A stretch of DNA of 36,111 nt from Legionella qingyii (GTDB lineage Bacteria; Pseudomonadota; Gammaproteobacteria; Legionellales; Legionellaceae), in NCBI RefSeq assembly GCF_003184185.1, contig NZ_QHJG01000042.1, positions 1 through 36,111 of the forward strand. The letters run 5' to 3'. The position numbers and the translations under genes are program-made. Position 1 is the first letter of the stretch, and each line of letters begins with the position of its first letter. This document shows positions 8,405 through 18,300 of the stretch, in pieces. The notes under the pieces were generated by a model. The model made no database searches. It was not told the origin of the DNA and saw only the letters and a program-made list of their open reading frames with translations.

Positions 8405-8505
8405 ATTTTAACTCATCATGATGTCATTTTGATCATTCGATGGGATGGTAGATTTCGCTAAAAGTCGGTTTAGAACGAACCGAAAGACTATGTTCAAATG
8501 GCTTG

Positions 8506-8524
8506 GTTGGGCCAATGGCCCAAC
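8506..8524. terminator. Hairpin downstream of the GH17-like gene
   Basis: GTTGGGCC, loop AAT, GGCCCAAC: a perfect 8-bp GC-rich stem about 40 bp beyond the stop codon of the minus-strand gene ending at 8566. No U-tract follows. Likely its transcription terminator. Confidence 0.5.
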
Positions 8525-8565
8525 ATTGTATTGCTATAAGAAAATATATTTTGGTCAAAATACAT

Positions 8566-10824
8566 TTAAAAAGGATTAGATAATTGGCAATCTAGACCGA
8601 CACAGCTCATATTGCTGGGAGGGGGATTTTTGCACTTTACTGATCCAAAAGTGATTGAGGCGGGAGATGGCGTAACTTCGAGAGCTGTCGTGGTGCAAGA
8701 TTGTGTACTGGTAGTCGAAGAAACAGTAATCTTGGCTCCTTTATAAATTAAAAATTGTGGCCATGGTGTCACTGCGCTGATATTGGGGTCGGTACCGGAA
8801 TTAGCAGGTATCGTCACGTTAATCGTTGGATGTTGTCCTGATGGATAAGTAATTTGCACCTTAAACGATGCCTGATCTGGGGGAGTAGTACCAAATATGT
8901 TCAGTAGTGTGCCACTGGTAAATCCTTGGCATCCTTTTGCGGATACTATAGCATTGTTAGGAACAAGACCAGCTCCTTTTTGAACACAATTCGAATTAAA
9001 AAGACCGTAATTTTGTTCTGCTGTAGGTCCTGCTTTTGTTGGCTCATCATAAGCTTCGAATGCAAGAACTCCTATATTATATCCAGATGATTTTATAAAA
9101 TTACTTGTATTCAACTGATAAAGGGTTTTGAAGTATGCAGTAGCATTTGCTACGGATGGTTGACATGGCCCAGGGGAATTACATGCATATCCTGTAGTAG
9201 TTCCTGCTGTTGCCCATCCTGTTTCTGCTGCCAACAACACACGCCCAGGGGTATAAAATGGCTTTGGATTAGCTTTGGGTAGTGCTGGTGGGTTAGTCGA
9301 ACCTACAACTTGGATGTAGTCCCATGCTAGTGAATTAATATGCTGTATCGTTGAACTTAATGGAGGCGTCCATACGGCTGTAGTTGCTGGTAATACTCCA
9401 AATTGAAAAGGGTATGGATCAAAAGCCAAGGGGGCAGTAGAGGAATAGGAATTAATTAATTTTATCATATCTGCAGAAATTACAGGGCTTGGGGTAACAA
9501 AATTTCCACTGACGACTGCAGAGCCTACAGGAGTTGTCAAACTGTGTGTCGCTAATGTTGTTTTCAAAGCAGAAACAGCACTAGTTAAATAATTAATATT
9601 CGAGGTTCCGGTACAGGGAGGAATTGTATCGCCTGCACTACAATAATTTTCGTGTCCTGCAAAGACAAGAATGACGGTTTTATTAAATACTGAAGGCGTC
9701 ACTGCCTGAATCACAGAATTTAATGTGGCTTGTGCACATGGAATATAATCTTGGGCGCCAAATGGGCACTTTGGATAAATGGTGTCATTTGGCTGCTGGG
9801 GGATGACTGCCTCATAAATAACTTTCATTCCCAAAATGTTAGCTTGTTTAATAATATCTATCCAACTATACGGTTCTGTTTGATAGGAACGAACCGTTGT
9901 AAATCCTGCATTTTGCAATTGTTGTAGTTCTGCGTAGACATTGGTAGCTGTTGCGTTATTGGGTGTTCCTGTATAAAACACATCGTGAAAATTGAATGGA
10001 TAGTTACTCGTATAATGATTAGGATTATAATCAACACCAATTAGTTTATTGAATGAGAAAGATTGTACGGTGGTTGATGTAGTGAGTTTATTAGAACTTA
10101 GATTTCCAATTAATTCAGCTGCCAGAGTAAACGTGCCATTCGTAGGTGAACTGAATGTGCCGGCAATACTGCATTGTTCGCCGCTTGCTAAGGTTCCCGT
10201 TGTTCCCGATGGAACACAGCTATTGCTCGTAATTGAGAAATTAGGATGGAGCGAATTATTATTTTGAGTGATTTTTTGTGTAAAACTGGTTGCCGAAGCA
10301 TCATAGTTTTTGAACGTAAACGTTACAGCATAATTGGAGTTTGTAAATGCTTGACTTGGTAATGGATGGGCAGTAGGAAAATCGGCTGTGCCAAGAAGGC
10401 CTGCTGGAGTTGCAGATGCGGTCGTTGTTAATGCGGGTTGAACGTGTACTACGTTATTGTCGTACCCGCTGTAAGCCACCAAAACAGTTTTTCGGCCAAT
10501 GCTATTAGGGGTTAGGGTAATGCTATAGGTGCAGCTTTCTTTAGGTTTTAATTTTTTACCAGAACATCGATCGTTGTATTTAAATTCTGCTTCGGTAGCA
10601 GTACAGGCTTGATTAGGAGATGGACACAGTATTGGTATTACTCGGAATGGCTTTGTAAAAGCAAAGGGAAGATTATTGGTAAAAATATAGGTTGAAGTGA
10701 CACTTCCTCCCAAGGTGGAACTCTGTTTGGGAAATGGTTGGTCTAAAGAATGAAGGACCGGATTATTTGCAAAGACTGGACTCATCATTAAAAACAAAGT
10801 GCTTGCTAATTGGAATTGATTCAT
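8566..10824 (-). CDS. Secreted GH17-like glycoside hydrolase
   Basis: Probably an exported enzyme acting on beta-glucans. The start at 10824 gives a clean Sec signal peptide (MNQFQLASTLFLMMSPVFA); the in-frame start 31 codons upstream would bury it. After it come two immunoglobulin-like modules (about 25-250) with Cys and SCTYSITLTP-type strands. The catalytic region (about 260-620) opens GVDYNPNHYTSNYPFN and contains NAGFTTVRSYQ, a strand ending AGHE (Glu392, candidate acid/base) and AAETGWATAG (Glu534, candidate nucleophile). These match the GNE and ESGWPS motifs of GH17 beta-1,3-glucanases, with His replacing the usual Asn before Glu392. A beta-rich, Cys-containing tail follows. It stands next to other envelope genes. 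The GH17 call rests on motif spacing, and the substrate is inferred. Confidence 0.75.
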   Translation of the reverse strand: MNQFQLASTLFLMMSPVFANNPVLHSLDQPFPKQSSTLGGSVTSTYIFTNNLPFAFTKPFRVIPILCPSPNQACTATEAEFKYNDRCSGKKLKPKESCTYSITLTPNSIGRKTVLVAYSGYDNNVVHVQPALTTTASATPAGLLGTADFPTAHPLPSQAFTNSNYAVTFTFKNYDASATSFTQKITQNNNSLHPNFSITSNSCVPSGTTGTLASGEQCSIAGTFSSPTNGTFTLAAELIGNLSSNKLTTSTTVQSFSFNKLIGVDYNPNHYTSNYPFNFHDVFYTGTPNNATATNVYAELQQLQNAGFTTVRSYQTEPYSWIDIIKQANILGMKVIYEAVIPQQPNDTIYPKCPFGAQDYIPCAQATLNSVIQAVTPSVFNKTVILVFAGHENYCSAGDTIPPCTGTSNINYLTSAVSALKTTLATHSLTTPVGSAVVSGNFVTPSPVISADMIKLINSYSSTAPLAFDPYPFQFGVLPATTAVWTPPLSSTIQHINSLAWDYIQVVGSTNPPALPKANPKPFYTPGRVLLAAETGWATAGTTTGYACNSPGPCQPSVANATAYFKTLYQLNTSNFIKSSGYNIGVLAFEAYDEPTKAGPTAEQNYGLFNSNCVQKGAGLVPNNAIVSAKGCQGFTSGTLLNIFGTTPPDQASFKVQITYPSGQHPTINVTIPANSGTDPNISAVTPWPQFLIYKGAKITVSSTTSTQSCTTTALEVTPSPASITFGSVKCKNPPPSNMSCVGLDCQLSNPF

Positions 10825-11114
10825 TTTCACTCTAATGTTCCCTTTTAGTAGTAATAAACGCAACAATAAGAAATGCCATTCTAAAAAATGGGCTGGGTTG
10901 CTCAATTGGTACGACAATTATGGCACTGCATTCATTTTGTATAATGCAATGCAGCGTTTCTAATTTCATTTTATTTTAAAGCACAGACACAATACTAAAT
11001 AATGCAATGCAAATTTGCTACATTTAATTATTCAAATCATTAATAGAATCAATGAAATTCCACTTCGAAAAACAGATATGTAGTTCTATGGCACATGCCT
11101 CAGTCTCGTCTTAG
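10825..11114. other. Intergenic region upstream of the GH17-like gene
   Basis: No gene seen. CTGCATT (10926-10932) and AATGCAG (10948-10954) form a 7-bp inverted repeat with a 15-nt loop about 100 bp before the GH17-like start, a possible operator. The right part may hold further decayed coding sequence of the carrier pseudogene. Confidence 0.4.
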
Positions 11115-11757
11115 AAGGCAATCGTACTATTTTATAGGTATGCCGCGAAAGTTTTTAATGAAAATCCTCCGCTTATAGGTGTTAATTTAAAGTATTTTTC
11201 AACAGGATTTTTGTCGTGCATGATACGTCAACAAGGCAAAGTGGCCTACCGACCGTTATTGATTACTCATATGCCAAAAGAAATTGACAAATTACAGTTT
11301 CCTCTGGTGGTTGGTGGTGTATTTAAAGCCACGCTTTCATCTACTTTTGATACTTTAGTGCTCAGTCCTATTGAGAATATTAAAACGGTACAAATGAGCG
11401 TTATAGCAAGCCAGGAACAATCTATAAAACCTATCCAGGCAATGCATATTATTTATCGACAAAAAGGATTGCCAGGTTTTTTTGCCGGTAGTACTGCAAC
11501 ACTTGGAAAATAATTTCCGAGTTGGCTCTATTTATACATGACTTATCAGGCAATTAAAACGAAACGAGAAAGGCAAAATTTTTTATCAACGATTCTATGG
11601 GCAACAACAAATATGAGCCATACTTGGATTTTAAAAAAAACAAACAATCAACCTATATCATTGTCATCCATATTTGTGAACATTTTAAATATAGAGATGG
11701 ATTTTCTCCTTGAGATATGGTTCAAGACTTCCATCTTACTTTAAAATAATTTGAGAG
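11115..11757 (+). pseudogene. Decayed mitochondrial-carrier-family gene (LncP-like)
   Basis: The reading frame after the stop at 11112-11114 runs through LFYRYAAKVFNENPP, a ribosome-site-less TTG at 11211, then FKATLSSTFDTLVLSPIENIKTVQMS. This last part carries the mitochondrial carrier signature P-x-(D/E)-x-x-K (SPIENIK). IIYRQKGLPGFFAGSTAT follows, the usual G-x-x-G-F-x-x-G turn. An in-frame TAA at 11511-11513 interrupts it, after which FPSWLYLYMTYQAIKTKRE continues in the same frame. Near 11690-11750 the pieces YRDGFSP and RYGSRLPSYFKII appear in other frames, which fits frameshifts in a third repeat. The first carrier repeat is missing or unreadable. Legionella pneumophila LncP is a known Dot/Icm-delivered mitochondrial carrier, so this looks like a dead relative. 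Confidence 0.65.
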
Positions 11758-11894
11758 TATTTTTTCATGGCAAAGTTAACTCGGATTAGCTACGATCGTA
11801 ACTCGGTTTTTTTATAAAAAAGATTGCTTTGAAGGTTGATAATTAGGAACTATTTATTATAAATGCCGAGTATTTCTTAGTTTCAACTAAACCC

Positions 11895-11978
11895 AGGCTC
11901 TGTTGACAACTTCTTGATTAGACTACGTTCTGTGCTTTATGCGTGGGAAGTAGACCGAATGAAATGCCAACAGACTCT
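11895..11978. repeat. Imperfect inverted repeat, possible IS or MITE relic
   Basis: AGGCTCTGTTGACA (11895-11908) and the complement of 11965-11978 (AGAGTCTGTTGGCA) agree at 11 of 14 positions, with TCTGTTG identical. They bracket an 84-bp segment without coding potential between the dead carrier gene and the beta-helix gene. The layout is that of a tiny mobile-element relic. Confidence 0.35.
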
Positions 11979-12018
11979 AGTATTGATAATTGATAAATTT
12001 GTTTGCAAGGAGCATTAA

Positions 12019-14268
12019 TTGAAAAGATATCCTCTTTATTTCATAATATTCTCGAGTTTTCTAAATCATAATGCCATCGCGGATACTCGTTCTACCACTA
12101 TGGAGCAGGCCTCTAGTCCTTTGTGGACATTTATCCCTGATGCAAACTTTCCTCCTACGGTCACTGTAAGCCCAACAAGAACGGCTACGATAAAATACAC
12201 CGTTACCAATCAATCAAAAAAAACAAAAATTTTGGTTATGAGTCCTATTATCGGAATCAATCAAGTGACTTCGGGAGCAGGGAACTGCATGAATCCATTT
12301 TCATTAGGATATAAACAATCGTGTACTTTAACCTTAGAAGTGATTGGTTCCGAATTAGTGAAGAACATATTAGGTGGTCCTGTGGTTTGCAATCAAGGCA
12401 ATCGCTTGCAATGTTATCAACCAGGCTCTACTAACAGCTTGAATATCACTAAAGGTGAAGTGACGAAATTTTATGTCAACGGCAGGAGACCTGCAAATGG
12501 TAATGGAAGCAGTTGGGTCAATGCATTTAATAATTTAGAGTCTGCGCTAGAAGCCGCGGATGCAGATCCTGGCTCTGTTGAAATCTGGGTAGCCCAAGGC
12601 GTTTATAAACCCACTCGAGTCTATGTGCCACAAGGAATTGTTGGGGGAGCATATGGAGTGAATACTCCTAAACTAAGAACTTTTAATGTACCAAGTGATA
12701 CCGCTATATATGGAGGATTTTCCGGGAAGGAAACGAGCCGCGGACAAAGAAATGCCCAGCTTTTTCCCACTATTTTATGTGGTGACATGACTTCAACTTG
12801 CCTTACTCCCTATGTAGTTAATAGTAACAATGACAGGGTTTGGCATGTGCTTATGGCTGGAAGTGATGTTCCCCCAGGAGAAGGGGTTAAAAATATTAAA
12901 CTTGATAGTCTCATTGTTCGAGGAGGATATGCAGTTGGTCCAGATAGAGGGGTTTTAGGACCTAGAAATATACTCGAGAGTTTGGATTATGAACATGCTG
13001 CAGGCGGAGGTCTTTTGGCGCGCTATGGTTCAACAATTGAGCTTAGTAATATGCTTTTTGAGCAAAATATAAGTGATGGTTCCAATGCAACAGTGACTGA
13101 AATTCTTGATGGAGAATTTCTTTCATTAGCTTCGGGAGGAGGGGCCGTTGCAGCAATAGATACTGATACCTCAATTACTATAAAAAATTCCAAGTTTATT
13201 AATAACCTCGCTGTATTTCCAGGTGGTAGTGGAGGTGCTTTAGAAAATTTGATTGATGCTGCATATACTATTACTTCAAGTCAATTTGAACAAAATATTG
13301 CTTTTCGTAATGGTGGAGCGATTCGTGGTAAAGATGGTGGTGATATCACCATTGCTTCAAGTAATTTCAAAGGCAATGTTTTGAATGGCCCAGTACCCGA
13401 CGCAAGCGGCGGTGCTCTTGGGGTGATTAATACTAATTTATCAGTATCCGATTCGACGTTTATGCAAAATCAAACGACACTTACCGGTTTTGGTGGGGGG
13501 GCGATTTTTTTCCACATCCCTTTTAATGATGGCACCCCTTATTTTTTAACTGTTGTAAACTCAAAATTTATAAATAATGTTGCTGCTGCATTTGGAGGCG
13601 GTGGTATTAATGTTTTTGGAATACTTCCTAATCCAGCTTCGCGCGCCAAGATCATGAATTCTGAATTTACTAACAATTCTGGTGGGGTTGGTGGGGCAAT
13701 TTACTTAGACTCAATAGAGACAACAGTAACACAATCTATTTTCTCAAATAACAAAGCAGAGTTGGAAGGAGGTGGAATTTTTGCTTCTAATTATGCGAAT
13801 GCTGTATTTGCCTCTCCGATAAAGACATTGGCACAAATTTCAAATAATAAGTTTTTACATAATTCAATTGAGGGAATACCTGCCGGTACTGTTTCACCGC
13901 TATTCTTCTTTAATTCAATCGCCAATTTCTTTAGTGGAGGCAGTTCTTCAGTAACGACTATGGCACCAGGAGGGGGAGCAATTGCGGTGGAGTTTTCTGG
14001 AAATGCCAGGATTGTTGATAATATTTTTGAAAAAAATACTGCATTGAAAAAAACATTGGGAGAGGATAATAGGGGCGGTGCGATATTGGTGGGAGGCTCT
14101 GCAGGAATTCCACTTGCTATGAATTTGGCTCATGCGTGTGTCTCTTCGAATAAGTTCTTCGGAAACCAGGCAAATATAGATAATGATATTGCGCTGTATA
14201 ATCCGGGAAACATACCTGGTGGCGTAACAATAGATGTATGTGCTTCCCCTTTAAAAAAATTGCAGTAG
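12019..14268 (+). CDS. Secreted right-handed beta-helix (Pmp-like) surface protein
   Basis: The start is TTG at 12019, backed by AAGGAG at 12007-12012. A Sec signal peptide follows (MKRYPLYFIIFSSFLNHNAIA). Residues about 30-145 form an immunoglobulin-like module with Cys pairs (AGNCMNPF, QSCTLTLEV, GGPVVCNQG). From about 160 the protein has a beta-helix cap (GSSWVNAFNNLESALEAAD, VAQGVYKPT, IYGGFSG). Then come many GGA(I/L/V) and F-x-x-N repeats (for example FEQNIAFRNGGAI, FKGNVLNGP, GGVGGAIYLD, FSNNKAELEGGG), the pattern of chlamydial polymorphic membrane proteins and pectate-lyase-like helices. No autotransporter barrel is attached. The C-terminus contains paired cysteines (HACVSS, DVCASP). 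Likely a surface adhesin or polysaccharide-binding protein; enzymatic activity is not evident. Confidence 0.85.
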   Translation: MKRYPLYFIIFSSFLNHNAIADTRSTTMEQASSPLWTFIPDANFPPTVTVSPTRTATIKYTVTNQSKKTKILVMSPIIGINQVTSGAGNCMNPFSLGYKQSCTLTLEVIGSELVKNILGGPVVCNQGNRLQCYQPGSTNSLNITKGEVTKFYVNGRRPANGNGSSWVNAFNNLESALEAADADPGSVEIWVAQGVYKPTRVYVPQGIVGGAYGVNTPKLRTFNVPSDTAIYGGFSGKETSRGQRNAQLFPTILCGDMTSTCLTPYVVNSNNDRVWHVLMAGSDVPPGEGVKNIKLDSLIVRGGYAVGPDRGVLGPRNILESLDYEHAAGGGLLARYGSTIELSNMLFEQNISDGSNATVTEILDGEFLSLASGGGAVAAIDTDTSITIKNSKFINNLAVFPGGSGGALENLIDAAYTITSSQFEQNIAFRNGGAIRGKDGGDITIASSNFKGNVLNGPVPDASGGALGVINTNLSVSDSTFMQNQTTLTGFGGGAIFFHIPFNDGTPYFLTVVNSKFINNVAAAFGGGGINVFGILPNPASRAKIMNSEFTNNSGGVGGAIYLDSIETTVTQSIFSNNKAELEGGGIFASNYANAVFASPIKTLAQISNNKFLHNSIEGIPAGTVSPLFFFNSIANFFSGGSSSVTTMAPGGGAIAVEFSGNARIVDNIFEKNTALKKTLGEDNRGGAILVGGSAGIPLAMNLAHACVSSNKFFGNQANIDNDIALYNPGNIPGGVTIDVCASPLKKLQ

Positions 14269-14274
14269 ATCGAT

Positions 14275-14309
14275 AACTCGGATGAGGCATAGTTCTAATC
14301 TGAGTTTTT
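14275..14309 (+). terminator. Intrinsic terminator after beta-helix gene
   Basis: AACTCGGAT and ATCTGAGTT pair over 9 bp with one G-U, separated by 14 nt and followed by TTT. It sits 7 bp after the stop codon at 14268. Confidence 0.6.
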
Positions 14310-14466
14310 ATCAATTAGACGGGTTAGGAACCTATAGATTTTGCTATATGGGTTATGGAACTGCCAAATGAACTTCAATTGGCTATTTACAAAAAGTTTT
14401 TTGATTTCATTCTATGAATAAATTAGGATGATTGGTTTGTTAACTTGTCTCATGCAAGGAGTTTTG

Positions 14467-15207
14467 ATGAGGAAACACTGCTATTTAGTTTTATTGATGA
14501 ATATTTTAAGCGGTAGCACAATTGCCGGTACTATGGGGGAATCTGTTTCGCACTTTAACTATATCGCCGAATTAAGCATTGGTCCTGTATGGGAAAGCGG
14601 GGGTGCTACTCAAACCTTTTTTTTGGCACCTGAGATTGAAAAAACTTATACCGCGGATAAATCGACACATGCACTTGCGGATTTTGAAATACTTTTGGGT
14701 TTGCAAAAAGCATTAAGCCCTACATTCTGGGGGCAGTTAGGAGCGACGGTTGCTGCAACGACCAATGCGAGTCTTTCAGGAGACATTTGGGATGATGCTG
14801 ATCCGGAATTTGATAATTTTACCTACAGTTATAAAATTCAGCATACTCATATTGCTTTGAAAGGGAAGTTATTGGCAGACATGGGATTTGTAGTGATGCC
14901 TTGGGTGAGTGGGAGTATTGGTGTAGGTTTTAATGAAGCGCGTTCTTTTCGAAATATACCGAAGATATTTGAAGCCTTACCTAATCCTAATTTTGCATCT
15001 CATACCCAAACCGCTTTTACCTATACTGTGGGCGCTGGAATCCAAAAGGCCTTGAATCAGAATTGGCAAGTGGGGGTGGGTTATGAATTTGCCGATTGGG
15101 GTAAAAGTCAACTTGGTCGTGCCTCAGGCCAAACAATAGGAGAGGGTTTGGAATTAAATCACTTCTACACAAATGGGGTTTTATTCAACATTACTTATCT
15201 TGCATAA
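14467..15207 (+). CDS. Outer-membrane beta-barrel protein
   Basis: The start at ATG 14467 is chosen for an AAGGAG ribosome site five bases upstream and because it places a signal peptide at the very N-terminus (MRKHCYLVLLMNILSGSTIAG). The longer frame from 14428 lacks both. The mature protein alternates amphipathic strands: IAELSIGPVW, ADFEILLGLQKALSP, FWGQLGATVAAT, HIALKGKLLAD, VMPWVSGSIGVGFNEA, FTYTVGAGIQKAL, WQVGVGYEFADWGKSQL, GVLFNITYLA. This is the pattern of the small Legionella and Coxiella barrel proteins related to OmpA/opacity barrels. It lies 198 bp after the beta-helix gene, past a terminator, so it is probably expressed separately. The role is unknown. Confidence 0.82.
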   Translation: MRKHCYLVLLMNILSGSTIAGTMGESVSHFNYIAELSIGPVWESGGATQTFFLAPEIEKTYTADKSTHALADFEILLGLQKALSPTFWGQLGATVAATTNASLSGDIWDDADPEFDNFTYSYKIQHTHIALKGKLLADMGFVVMPWVSGSIGVGFNEARSFRNIPKIFEALPNPNFASHTQTAFTYTVGAGIQKALNQNWQVGVGYEFADWGKSQLGRASGQTIGEGLELNHFYTNGVLFNITYLA

Positions 15208-15265
15208 AGTAAAATGGAACTTGAGAAATGATCCCATTAAATCCTTCTTTGCCACAAGTTGATGT

Positions 15266-15297
15266 ATCAAGCTCATCCCTGAAGGGATAAGCTTGAT
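15266..15297. terminator. Strong hairpin between convergent genes
   Basis: ATCAAGCT and AGCTTGAT (8 bp), one mismatch, then ATCCCT and AGGGAT (6 bp) with a two-base loop. It separates genes ending at 15207 and 15305 and can serve both. Confidence 0.65.
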
Positions 15298-15304
15298 TTG
15301 AAGA

Positions 15305-18300
15305 TTAAGGCTTAAATGTTCTTTTTGATAAGAAGTCTAAACTGTGGAGATCTTTTGTTTTGGTAGCGGTTGCCGCCGCAAAGTCAGAACCAATACCAAA
15401 TTCATCTCGGGATAAGATTTTTTGTTGACTGCTATCAAAAGCCGGTAACACCCAGAAAGGGTCATCAAAAGCCCGAATCTTTGCCCCAAGTAATTTTGCC
15501 AATTTTTTACCAAAAGCATCGCTAACAACATCGGAACAAGAATATAACCAAATTTCAGCGTTTGAGGCCCAGGCTTTTTTGAGTTTCGCTTGTAACGCTT
15601 TAGTAGCAGATTTTTTACTAATGGCAGTTATCAGAGCTGAATCTAATCCCGCTGATTTAATATCATTGCCAAGTACTGCATCCCATTTTCCAGTAGTAGT
15701 TAAAATGCCTTTAAATCCTACATTTCCACTTTGTGCATATAAGAACAGATTAAGTCGTACTATTGTGGATGCGTGAGTTGTGCCAAATCCAGGTACTTGT
15801 GGTGCAAAATAGATTACGGTATTAATTAAATCTTCTACAGAGGTCATGACTTGACCAAATGGTTTAGTGCCTTGATTATTGGCGCTTGTTGCAGCAGGAC
15901 TAATGCTGTCAAAATCTTCCTCTGAAGGAAGCCATTTATTATTCGCTAAACCTTGGACCTCGTCTGCTTCAGTGGCCCATGGTTTTGGAAAACTTGCATA
16001 GAAAGCAAGCTCAAAGCTAATAACAGAGGATGTGGTAGTACCTGAGCCACCACCACTGCCTCCTTTGTCAGAGTAACTGGCTGGAATAATCGAAGCCCCT
16101 GATTGACCTAAACTTCCCCAGTTCATTTTGGAAAGTACTTCATCTGCTCTGCTATTACCACCAAACATGCTACGAATTTCATCAGGCACTCCTGGCATAG
16201 TGGGATCGCTCGTTCCTCCAGAACCACCGCCCGAACCTTCGGTGGTTGAACCGTCACTTCCTGAACCTGTAGAAGAGGAAGGAGCTGTTCTTGGTGAACG
16301 CTTATCCATTTCTGTCGCGGTATTCAATATGGCACCACCTTCAGAAATATTTTTACTTGCGCCGGCATTTGCTGAAGGTAATCCCATTGCAGCTAGGGCC
16401 AGTTGTGCAGCGATTTTCTTTTCTTCAATGTCTTTTTGGGCTGCAACAGCTAAATTAGCTGCTGCTTGTTTCCCTGCCTCTATACCTGCACTGGTTGAAT
16501 TACTTCCTAAGGCTTGAGCTAACGCAGCTGTTGATGCAAGTCCTGCCATATCGCGGAACATACTGCCGTTTTGTACCGCATTTAATATCGCTCCCACACC
16601 AGTTGGATCAGGAAGTGTTGTAGGATTCATAATATTTAAAACAGGAGCTCCCAATTGACCCGGGGTAACATCAATTGGTTGAGCGCGAGATTCCATTTGA
16701 ATCGCTGCAATTTCAGGAGGTTGTAAAGGTATTGGTGAATCTTGCCAATTCCAAAAGCGTGTAGCATCGAGACGTTCTGCACAATTAGATCGCCCTAGTA
16801 CTGCTTCGGCAAAAACACCTCCAGTTGGAATAGGAATAAGCTGTTCGACCGCTGCATTGGCACCTAATACTAAACCGCGATCTTTTAACCAACTGCGCCA
16901 GCTTTTATGAGACTCATCTTCTGTATCTAATTCAGTCGTTTCAATCCCTACTGCTTCAATAAAGCTTGGCATGCGAAATACCAAATAATTGCTTGCAACC
17001 ATGACGGGATTGGGATCAATTAAATCTCCTATCGGTTTGCCTTCGAAGCTATATGCTGATAAAAGGAGCGCAATTTGTGACGGATCCAATGCCCGCCAAA
17101 CTGCTTGGCTATAATGCAATCGGTTTTGTTCAAGATGCATTTCTAATTCAGTTTCATCACCTTGATCGACTAAAAAGCGGCAAAGTTGTGATTCTACTGC
17201 ATTGGGACTAATTTCAACGGGTAAACTAATAGGAAATTTTGCACTGTTGTAACTGAGTTGTAAGGTTAATCGTCCTGTTAGGTAACTTGTATTTGCTGAG
17301 GTGATCCTAATTGCAGCTAATTCTTGAATTGGAATTGATTCACTGGCAATCCAGTTAATCGGACTGATGCTGCTTAATTTAACTATAGTACCGGATTGCA
17401 AGTCTACGTTCACGGCAGTTATGGAAATGGATGAACGGTTTTGAGCGGTAAGATCCAGTGAAACGCCATAAAACGTTGTTTCACCCGGTAAGGATACATT
17501 GGTTGTTCCGGGCTTTGTTATGCTTGCTAGGGTAATACGAGACGCTCTTATTAACTCATCATTCACCCAATAAGGTTCGCTTGATGCTGGAGCTGTAGGC
17601 GGCGATGTAGGTTCCGCTGCAGGCGGAGGGTTATCTGTTCCATTCTCTGATGGGTTTTTTGCGTTACTAGACATACGCATAGAAACGTTTAAGGACGCAA
17701 TACGATCGATTGCTGCTACTCGATCAAACACGGAACGTGTTGGGCGAAGGGGGCGGGTCGGTTGAATAATTACGGAACCAAACTCCCTGTTTAATAATTC
17801 TTTTGCACGTTGGCTTATTGCTGCGTTAGCAAGTACTCCTTGATAGCGTTTAATCGTTGCCTTATCAAATTGGATCAACTTCATCGGTACAAAAAGACAA
17901 CGCTCCACTTGTTGTAACTGTACATTGACCCTATAAATTTCAATGACTTCATAATATTGTATCGTTAAGGCATGCATATGATTGTAGTTGGCGATAATTC
18001 GCGTAGATACTGATTGATGTTCTTCCTCTGAAACTTCTTTAACGATTGAGGCTCGGCGATTTCGCACTGAAGAGGCCGCTTGTTGTGTCGCATCAGAAAC
18101 TCGTTGATTCATCGTTGCAGAAAGATTGCGGGTTCCAGATGAAGTTGAGAAGCTTTCTGCATTGGAACTTGATGTGGCGGAGGAGCCACTTCCTCCTAAG
18201 GTTAAGGGGCCTAAACTTAATCCTAGGCCGCCACCGCCTGCTGAAGTTGTTGAGCTGCCACTCGTTTTTGAAAAGCCAGTTTGTACTTCTGAGGCAACCG

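Noticed and set aside
11764..11820. AACTCGG repeated before a T-run as a terminator
   Set aside because: The copies are in direct, not inverted, orientation; the internal palindrome TACGATCGTA leaves no room for a stable loop.
16128..16517. 129-codon frame opposite the giant gene
   Set aside because: Mirror of the Gly/Ser and Ala-rich coding sequence on the other strand; no ribosome site or meaningful product.
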